Positions 46,930 to 54,085 of a stretch of 64,000 bases of DNA are shown piece after piece. The notes below the pieces were generated by a model. The model was not told the DNA's origin and did not search any database. It saw only the letters and a list, made by a program, of their open reading frames with translations. The stretch is from Andalucia godoyi (Eukaryota > Discoba > Jakobea > Jakobida > Andaluciidae). Both the position numbers and the translations under genes were made by a program. Numbering within the stretch: position 1 is the first letter of the stretch; each line of letters opens with the position of its first letter. Location: contig VRVR01000060.1 of NCBI GenBank assembly GCA_009859145.1, positions 62,001 to 126,000 of the forward strand, in the 5' to 3' direction.

Positions 46930-49900
46930 ATGAAAGAACAACGATTGTCTGATGTTCTCCTGGAACTGAAGAAGAAATGTTTGTTGCCAACTGTTGACAA
47001 TGTGAACGGCTTTCGGATTTGGAGGACTCAAACAAATCTATATGTGGCAAATAAGAACAACGAAATTTCGGTATATGCCAGTGGAGAACGTGAGAAGGAG
47101 CATGTATGCATTCAAACACTCGTTGGACACTCAGCAAACGTTTCTGGAGTTGTTTTTTCTCCAGATGGCAAGCGCATCGCATCGGGATCGTGGGACAAAA
47201 CGATAAATATTTGGCAAAATGGACAATGCATCCAGACGCTGAGTGGACATACAGCCTCTGTTTGGAGTGTTGCATTTTCTCCAGACGCCAAGCGCATTGC
47301 GTCAGCGTCGGGTGGTGACATGATGCAAATATCTCAAAATAGTCCGTACAATCAAGGATCTTTTGGATATTCGGGCAGTGTTGGCGGTGGTGCGCAGTCA
47401 TCAGACAATACGGTGAAAGTATGGGAAGCTGGTCAGTGCATCCAGACATTGAGTGGCCATAAGAAATGGGTTTATGGTGTTGCATTCTCTTCTGATGGAA
47501 AGCGCATCGCATCCACCTCGGCAGACAATACGGTGAAAGTGTGGGAAGCAGGTCAGTGCACCGAAACGCTGGGCGGATCTTCAGTTCAAGCCAATGAACG
47601 GTACGGACATGGGACTTATCCTCCAGGAAAACAACATATGGGTGATGTTTCGAGTGCTGTCGCGTTTTCGCCCGATGGAAAGCGTATTGCGTCGGCATCC
47701 GAAGACAATACTGTGAAAGTATGGCAGGGTGGAAAGTGCATAGAGACGCTGAGCGGACATTCAGGCAGCATTCGTAGTGTTGCATTCTCTCCCGATGGAA
47801 AGCGTATTGCGTCGGCATCCGAAGACAATACTGTGAAAGTATGGCAGGGTGGAAAGTGCATAGAGACGCTGAGCGGACATTCAGGCAGCATTCGTAGTGT
47901 TGCATTCTCTCCCGATGGCAAACGTATTGCGTCTGCATCGCATGACAATACTGTGAAAGTGTGGCAAGATGGTCAGTGTATCGAAACGCTTCTTGGGCAT
48001 TCAGGTGGAGTGAATTGTGTTGCATTCTCACCGAGCGGCAAGCGCATTGCATCCGCGTCATCCGACAAGACGGTGAAAGTGTGGGAGTCGCCATTAGACC
48101 TGCTGTATACTGTTGCAATTCCAACCTCTTGGTCTCTTCATGTACTGGGCTTTTCATCTGAACTTGATTGTTTCGCTTCTACGCACAACGATGGGATGCT
48201 CAAAATTTGGAAGAAAGACCAGCTAGTTCACACTGTTCTTTTGCCAAATGTCAGTTGGATGGCATTCCACAGTCCATCCATTCTTTTGGGTGAGCAGGAT
48301 GACGGAAAAGCATTCATTGTCGAGGATGGCCATCTGATTTGGAATGATGTCGTCCGTGACCTATTGTTCACCGAGTGCTCGTTATTCAAGATCTCAGTAC
48401 CAAAACAGTCGAATAATAACTTCTTGTTTGGCGAGGGTGCGAACTCTGTGCGACTGGCAATGGAACAGGGCAAATGCATGATTTCCGTAGAAAAATCACG
48501 AATAGAAAAATTGCAAAGTTCTGTTGAAGCAAGGCTTACAGACGCACAGACACTATCGGCATCCTTTCACGCTTACGTTTCCACACTCGAATGTGCTCTC
48601 GATCGCCTTCGCTTTGAGTTTGACTTCTCCGTGAAAAAGTTGGATTCTCGTGATCTATCCGAAATTGTCGAAACGTCGCTGACGCGCCTTCAGACAATGC
48701 AGGAATCCAGTTCGGAGGAATTGAAGAAACTCGCCCCTTTGCAAACTGCTGAAAACGTGTACTCAAGGGGGTCGATTGCAGTCGGCGACATGCTTGCGCA
48801 CGGCGGCCAAGGATTGGTACACAAGTGTCGTCTAGACGAACACGAAGTGGTTCTCAAGGAACCAGTGCTCCGGCAATTGGTCAAAACAGATGGAACGACG
48901 GTTGCTGTATCCGACTCTTATCGTTTCTCGGTAGTTAATGCGCTGCGAAATGAATACGATGCGCTGCGTGCCATCTCGAGTCCGAATGTGGTGCGTCCGA
49001 TCGGGCTCGTGGTCCAGCCGGGTACGAACGACGTCGCTGGCGTATTGCTGCAACTGTGTCCGTTGGGCGATCTTTCGACGTTTAGCAAGCGTCTGTTTGA
49101 AAAGAGCAAATTGTCAGATAGCATGCTGTTTCGCATTGCGCTGCAAGTGGCGCTTGGACTGTCTGCGGTGCGCTCGGCAGGATTTGTGCATCGCGACGTC
49201 AAAGCGTGTAATTTTCTCGTATGTCGGGATGAGCACGGCAAAGAGATCGTGAAGGTTGGCGATCTCGGAACTGCGGATTTTTCGGAGTACAATCAGAAGC
49301 ACACGATGCCGATCGGCGTGACGGGCGAGTTTCGACCGACGTCTCGGTATGCGTCACCGGAATTCGTGGGCGGCAAGGTACTTCGAGCAAAGTACCAGCA
49401 GTCGGTGTCACATGATTTGTGGGGGTACGGCCACGTCTTGTATGAATGTGCGACCGGGAAGATTCCTTTCTACGAAGAAGAAGAGGACCGTGACGCTGAG
49501 GACCGAGTCCGCGACGGAGACAACCCAACATGGCCTTCAGACCTGCCTGTGCCGGAATGGTTGAAGTCCTTGTGTGAAAAGTGCTGGACAACGTCTCCAG
49601 AAGAGCGTCTCGCAGCGTTTCCGCAGGAATTCCAGACGATTGTGCTGGATCTGTGTCGCATGAACCCGGAGGAAGCGAAATCGCTGCTCGTGGACCTTGC
49701 GCGATTCGAACGCGCGGAGATGCGGAATGTGTATGTAACTGCGAGCAATTGGGCAGAAACTGCCACCCTTGGATCAACAACAAATCATTCTCCAATTGCA
49801 GAACAAGAAGGGGAAAAGGAAGGTCTCATCTCTGGTCAAGAAGAAACCACGGTTGTGTTGCCTGCGGCAGAACAGATAGAAGCTTCTCATGATATGATCA

Positions 49901-49992
49901 ATATCGTACGCGCAAACATTGCGAACAGGAAACGAAGGATGAAGCGACTCCCTGCATCTTTTGATGCGAAAAAGAAGGTCGTGGAAGAATGA
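46930..49992 (+). CDS. WD40 beta-propeller / coiled-coil / protein kinase, longest member
   Basis: 1020 residues. About seven WD40 units (~57-390); two carry insertions not seen in the paralogues: a Ser/Gly/Gln-rich loop (~133-156) and a segment with NERYGHGTYPPGKQ (~222-238). Two adjacent units are identical over ~130 nt. A divergent propeller segment, a coiled coil (~515-600) and a kinase (~620-910) follow: HGGQGLVH, VLKEP, HRDVKACN at His754, DLG at Asp778, SPE. All catalytic residues are kept. Uniquely, an extra ~80-residue tail (ending RKRRMKRLPASFDAKKK) follows the kinase and could bind nucleic acid or direct localisation. It shares the 13-nt leader with three paralogues. Confidence 0.92.
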   Translation: MKEQRLSDVLLELKKKCLLPTVDNVNGFRIWRTQTNLYVANKNNEISVYASGEREKEHVCIQTLVGHSANVSGVVFSPDGKRIASGSWDKTINIWQNGQCIQTLSGHTASVWSVAFSPDAKRIASASGGDMMQISQNSPYNQGSFGYSGSVGGGAQSSDNTVKVWEAGQCIQTLSGHKKWVYGVAFSSDGKRIASTSADNTVKVWEAGQCTETLGGSSVQANERYGHGTYPPGKQHMGDVSSAVAFSPDGKRIASASEDNTVKVWQGGKCIETLSGHSGSIRSVAFSPDGKRIASASEDNTVKVWQGGKCIETLSGHSGSIRSVAFSPDGKRIASASHDNTVKVWQDGQCIETLLGHSGGVNCVAFSPSGKRIASASSDKTVKVWESPLDLLYTVAIPTSWSLHVLGFSSELDCFASTHNDGMLKIWKKDQLVHTVLLPNVSWMAFHSPSILLGEQDDGKAFIVEDGHLIWNDVVRDLLFTECSLFKISVPKQSNNNFLFGEGANSVRLAMEQGKCMISVEKSRIEKLQSSVEARLTDAQTLSASFHAYVSTLECALDRLRFEFDFSVKKLDSRDLSEIVETSLTRLQTMQESSSEELKKLAPLQTAENVYSRGSIAVGDMLAHGGQGLVHKCRLDEHEVVLKEPVLRQLVKTDGTTVAVSDSYRFSVVNALRNEYDALRAISSPNVVRPIGLVVQPGTNDVAGVLLQLCPLGDLSTFSKRLFEKSKLSDSMLFRIALQVALGLSAVRSAGFVHRDVKACNFLVCRDEHGKEIVKVGDLGTADFSEYNQKHTMPIGVTGEFRPTSRYASPEFVGGKVLRAKYQQSVSHDLWGYGHVLYECATGKIPFYEEEEDRDAEDRVRDGDNPTWPSDLPVPEWLKSLCEKCWTTSPEERLAAFPQEFQTIVLDLCRMNPEEAKSLLVDLARFERAEMRNVYVTASNWAETATLGSTTNHSPIAEQEGEKEGLISGQEETTVVLPAAEQIEASHDMINIVRANIANRKRRMKRLPASFDAKKKVVEE
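47100..48090 (+). repeat. Tandem WD40-coding repeats including a recent exact unit duplication
   Basis: The 120-bp unit covering 47670-47798 recurs base for base at 47790-47918. The remaining units are diverged and two contain loop insertions. Confidence 0.9.
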
Positions 49993-50016
49993 ATCAATAT
50001 GCTTTGTTCCTCTTTA

Positions 50017-50032
50017 TTTCCTTGAAAGGAAA
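50017..50032 (+). terminator. Short hairpin 3' of the 46930 WD40-kinase gene
   Basis: TTTCCTT-GA-AAGGAAA, a perfect self-complementary element (7-bp arms around 2 nt), 25 nt after the stop codon. It may mark the transcript end, as giant-virus palindromes do, or be chance. Confidence 0.35.
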
Positions 50033-50145
50033 TAGACTGGCAACGATATTATTTCTTTTCCCAGGAAGGTCTTCTGAAGAGAGAAGGACTTAGACATCCC
50101 CAGAAAGGATGAAATGGATGTTGGGTGCTAGATGGGAAGAAACAG

Positions 50146-50391
50146 TCACCGTGGATCTACTACGCGTTGCAGCGAACTTGTATTTTTGCCGATCTGTTTT
50201 CCCTTGACTTCCATGGAAGCACGAAATGAATCGATGCATGCTGTGCAATATTCAGCGAGCCCTTTCGCTGCTTTACCGACCTCATTTTCTTCCTTGGTCA
50301 TTTTAACATGTTGTTCCAGCATCTGAGATTCCTTGAATTCGTTGCATCCCTGCTTCAGGTCTTGGAATTGAGTTGGGCACAAAGGAATCAA
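50146..50391 (-). CDS. Possible small helical protein, start unclear
   Basis: The minus-strand frame encodes a convincing helical, charged sequence (FQDLKQGCNEFKESQMLEQHVKMTKEENE ... SFRASMEVKGKQ, given here as landmarks). The first ATG is at 50322, yet protein-like sequence continues upstream to a TAG near 50424 without an ATG; an ATG exists 1 nt out of frame at about 50433. This fits a frameshifted small gene or a missed intron. Confidence 0.4.
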   Translation of the reverse strand: MIPLCPTQFQDLKQGCNEFKESQMLEQHVKMTKEENEVGKAAKGLAEYCTACIDSFRASMEVKGKQIGKNTSSLQRVVDPR

Positions 50392-51062
50392 GTTAACTCC
50401 GTAAAGATATGCGATGTTGCCAATCCTCTAATCATCCCGTTTCCAACTCTACGATAATCTTCTTCTGTATTTCAAAATCTATCGTCATTTTTTCCCTTCC
50501 GAATTCCCGTTTTGAACTGCTGGATTCTCTTCCCAGTTTTCATCACAGTTGCTTCCAATCTTCCGGTCGGCGGAGGGATCTCTCTTTCCGAGAGATTGCT
50601 TCGATTCCTTCTTTATCATCAGATAAGAAGAGGGAAGATGAAGAAAAAAAGGCGTTCAAACAGGAATTCGGAAAGCAGAGGAACGCAAAGCACATGAAGA
50701 AGTACAGAGACCGCAGAAAATTGCTCGGTAACTGGGAGAACAGTGAAGGAAAGAGCGGCAAGTGTCAGAAAATCTGCGAACCAGAGGGAAGTGCCCTGCT
50801 GGATACAAATAGTTTCCCGGCGCAGGTGGTTATCGTTGTGGAGGAGGATCTCACTTTGTTTCGAATGGCGATTTGACGTGAAAACGAGGTTCTTGTCGTC
50901 TATTGTTCTATGCGCAGAAGATTTCACCGTGTTTGGAAACCAACACCTTCTTACAATGTTGGTCGAATCGTATCGAGGAGATCGAACGTAAAATCAAAAA
51001 ACGGAATCTGAAAATGCAGTTTGCACGAACGTATTGTTTACAGATTCCTCAAGTGATGGTCC

Positions 51063-53804
51063 TTAATCCGAAGCTTGGACCATTGCGGCTTTCGCCTCCA
51101 TCATCCGCATGATGAACAATCTTAAAATCTCATGCACCGGAGGAATGTGACGAGTGTAGACAGATCGTTCATTCGCAATGTACGCAGTCGGAGAAAGATG
51201 GTCTTTGAAATCGTGAAACCGCATGCAGTACTCGGAGACCGAAAACGAGTGCAATTCGGACTTTGCTCCGGAGCTTGTTCCTACAATTTCTTCGAGTACG
51301 GATTTCCACAATCCAGAGAAGATGCCGTGCGAGCATCCAGTGTTTCCAACAGACTTCGCAACATCTGCCTCGTACTTTGCAGTGGGGCAGTTGGGCAACG
51401 CGGACGGGATGTCCCAGATCCGCTTGTTAACAAGCAATCCTTCAATATCCGCAATCCAGTAGGGCCAAACGAACATTTGATTTCCGGACCATTTGAACAA
51501 CGTTTCAATCAAATCATCGAATGCTTTCATAAACGCATTGAAGTCTCCTCCGTCCAATGATTGCTGTGCCTTTCGGTGCACGGACATGAAAGAAGAGTAG
51601 AATCTCGACGCATACCCGTTCTTCATGAACATCTGCTGACACTCGTTCAGGAACTTGGCACGAAGATGCGCGTCGGGTAACAACCTTATAGGTTTCTCTC
51701 GCAACTCCATCGACGATCCCTCCATCTGCGCATTCGTGGGGGGTGCTTCATTCATGGATAGCTCTTGCAAGATGGTGTCCAAATCCGAAAGCGGCGTTGA
51801 TCGCACATCTTTCAAGAATGAAGACAGTTGTTCCTTGCCGAAAAGCGACGCAATCGTTGGATATGCGATTGTAAATTCTTTGGTATTTTCCGACGAGAGG
51901 TGATTCAAACATCGGTATCGAATCAGCATTTCGGCCATCATCTCCTCGAAACCCATCAGCTTCTTCACCAACGACACGTGTCCGCCCTTCTTCGGGTAGC
52001 CCATCACGACTTCCGAGTCCAGTATCATGATGCACGGAATACCAAGACGATCGCAAGCTGACTTGACAAATGCCTGCGAATGACAACCGAAACAGTCGAA
52101 AATCATCCAACGCAAGCCGTGCCACGCACCAATGGAATGCGACGGGGGGAGATTGAGCTGCGCAAAGTCACTCGACGAGAAGGACTGCAAACACGAATCC
52201 AAGGCGTGAAGAATGTTGCAATCCGAACGACCCTCGACAAGGATGACACCGCGAGCAAAGAAGAATGGAAGAATCTCCACGCGGCGGCAGAAACGATAAA
52301 ACAACACGTCCTCGACCTCGAAAATGGACCGATCGCGGCAGATGGGAACGATGCTTGTCTTTGTTTCCACGCGATTCCAACTTCCACGCCCTAGCCTGCG
52401 CGCAACGGAAAACATTCTATCGGGAAGAGACACAGTGTCCAGCATCTCCACGTGGTGTGTAACGAGAAACACTTGCACATCTCGCCGTGCTCGTTCGGAA
52501 ATGAACCGGCGCAAAACACTTCGTTCAAAGGCGCCCAGATTCTGACCTGGTTCATCCAAAAGAACAATCAAAGGATGATGATTCTCCTGTGCAACAGCAT
52601 CGCTTGAGTCAGTGCGTCGAACACCAAAGAGACCAAGCACCGTCATCAAGCAATCCTTCTGGCCTCCGGAAAATTCGGATGCCGCAAAACGCAAGTGAGC
52701 TGGTTGCTGTTGCGCCGGCGAGGGTTTCGGAGAATTGGGCTGGCCCGGAGAGGACGACGATTTCTTCTTTTGAGATGGTGAAGTAGTCGCAGCAGCCTGT
52801 GCAAACGAAACTGGACGTTTTTCCTGCGGCGCAATGGAAGGCGACTGCGGTGCATTCGCAACGACAACGGGTTTCACCTTCAAGTCGGACGGATCGCAGC
52901 GAGCAAACGACTTTCCGTCAATTGGATTGAGAACACGAATGTAAGGAGCATTCGCAGATGGCCCGGGAACGGAAGCGGAACGGGCGTAGGAAAGATGAGA
53001 AACATGTTCAAGAACTTCGAATGCTTCGACTGCGACATCAATCGCATCCGCTTTGCTTAGCGATTCCCACGTCACCAACCAGGGATGTCTGTCTCGCAAA
53101 CACATATTCGGAAAATCCACTTCGCACGGATTCTTCGATTCCGAAACACAAATTCGTGGTCGGATGTAACACGGATCGCTGCGTCCATGATCTTGAGGAA
53201 CGTACGAGAAAGAACGGCAAACGGCTGCCACAAGCGCAGACAAAGTTTCTTTTTGCTCCTTTTCATTCTGTTTCAGCGGAAGCCATTCCCGTGGAACCGA
53301 AAAAGATACAACCCACGGAGCGCCTTGGGAGGCTTCGCGGAGGACGTGGAGAATCAACGATCCCGTTTTTCCATCGGCCGTTGTTGCAGAAAACGTCAAT
53401 CCGAGCTCCACACGTCGCGCATCTATGTGTTCCTTGTCCGATGCAAAGTTGATCAGTTTTTCATTCTCTTCGTCCGACAAGGCAAACGACGCTTTCAAAC
53501 CGAATCGACCATGCGCTTTGTCTTTCACGGTTGTCACGCACTCGCTGGAATCGACGGCGGTCAACAATGCTGCATGCGTGGACCAAAGAAACTGAAGTCC
53601 AACATCGATGACGCGAAGCACGGACGTCTTGCCTTCTCCCGAAGGACCAACAAAACAGTTCACATTCGGAGACCGCACGAGAGATTCCGCACTCTGGAAC
53701 GATGTTGTGACAGCACCGACACCGAAAGAAAGCAAGTTCTTGATGTGGAGGCCTGTCAAATGGAGACCACTCAGTTGGAGGGTGCGAACTTGATCTAAGG
53801 ACAT
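51063..53804 (-). CDS. OLD-like ABC ATPase with TOPRIM nuclease domain
   Basis: 913 residues from ATG 53804, the start supported by the matching ATG of the pseudogene at 36319; upstream frame to 53909 is not conserved. The ATPase has the N-terminal LHIKNLLSFG motif, Walker A GPSGEGKT (~52-59), signature FSGGQK (~380), Walker B LIVLLDEPGQNL (~410) and H-loop VTHH (~446). A Pro/Ser-rich insert separates the halves (~300-360). The TOPRIM domain follows (VILVEGRSD ~518, ILDSEV ~593), then ~300 residues of unassigned helical protein. This is the class 1 OLD architecture known from phage P2 Old and bacterial defence systems: an ATP-regulated nuclease. It is divergent from the WD40-kinase at 54086, 281 bp apart. 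Confidence 0.88.
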   Translation of the reverse strand: MSLDQVRTLQLSGLHLTGLHIKNLLSFGVGAVTTSFQSAESLVRSPNVNCFVGPSGEGKTSVLRVIDVGLQFLWSTHAALLTAVDSSECVTTVKDKAHGRFGLKASFALSDEENEKLINFASDKEHIDARRVELGLTFSATTADGKTGSLILHVLREASQGAPWVVSFSVPREWLPLKQNEKEQKETLSALVAAVCRSFSYVPQDHGRSDPCYIRPRICVSESKNPCEVDFPNMCLRDRHPWLVTWESLSKADAIDVAVEAFEVLEHVSHLSYARSASVPGPSANAPYIRVLNPIDGKSFARCDPSDLKVKPVVVANAPQSPSIAPQEKRPVSFAQAAATTSPSQKKKSSSSPGQPNSPKPSPAQQQPAHLRFAASEFSGGQKDCLMTVLGLFGVRRTDSSDAVAQENHHPLIVLLDEPGQNLGAFERSVLRRFISERARRDVQVFLVTHHVEMLDTVSLPDRMFSVARRLGRGSWNRVETKTSIVPICRDRSIFEVEDVLFYRFCRRVEILPFFFARGVILVEGRSDCNILHALDSCLQSFSSSDFAQLNLPPSHSIGAWHGLRWMIFDCFGCHSQAFVKSACDRLGIPCIMILDSEVVMGYPKKGGHVSLVKKLMGFEEMMAEMLIRYRCLNHLSSENTKEFTIAYPTIASLFGKEQLSSFLKDVRSTPLSDLDTILQELSMNEAPPTNAQMEGSSMELREKPIRLLPDAHLRAKFLNECQQMFMKNGYASRFYSSFMSVHRKAQQSLDGGDFNAFMKAFDDLIETLFKWSGNQMFVWPYWIADIEGLLVNKRIWDIPSALPNCPTAKYEADVAKSVGNTGCSHGIFSGLWKSVLEEIVGTSSGAKSELHSFSVSEYCMRFHDFKDHLSPTAYIANERSVYTRHIPPVHEILRLFIMRMMEAKAAMVQASD

Positions 53805-54072
53805 TGTTGGTGATCGAAGTCCGTGCTCAGTACTGTGTTGCGCAGTGTTTGACTCGACGAACCATTCGGCGCAATATACGTGACTGCTGACGGAAAGAAA
53901 GAGTGTCAAGGAAAGCCATTTGAGGCAATGCGAATTCGTATTCGGAGGCTGACTTCTGCAGCGTCAGAAACTGACAGAAAGCAGTCCCATCGGATGTTGC
54001 CCTCATTTTGGTTTTGTTTTCCGCCATTTTCTGCATCCTGTCTTTCATTGTTTTCTGAAAGATCATACCCTC

Positions 54073-54085
54073 CACCACTTTCGCA
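54073..54085 (+). promoter_or_regulatory. Conserved leader element of the WD40-kinase genes (copy 4)
   Basis: CACCACTTTCGCA immediately precedes the ATG at 54086; also lies in the divergent control region shared with the OLD-like gene. Confidence 0.6.

Larger units (their letters stand above)
49993..51062. other. 1.07-kb intergenic region with a hairpin and a possible small gene
   Basis: A small hairpin (TTTCCTTGAAAGGAAA, 50017-50032) lies 25 nt after the WD40-kinase stop. A protein-like minus-strand frame lies at 50146-50391 (listed). A plus-strand frame 50409-50876 contains a Lys/Arg-rich stretch but is otherwise unconvincing. Confidence 0.45.
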
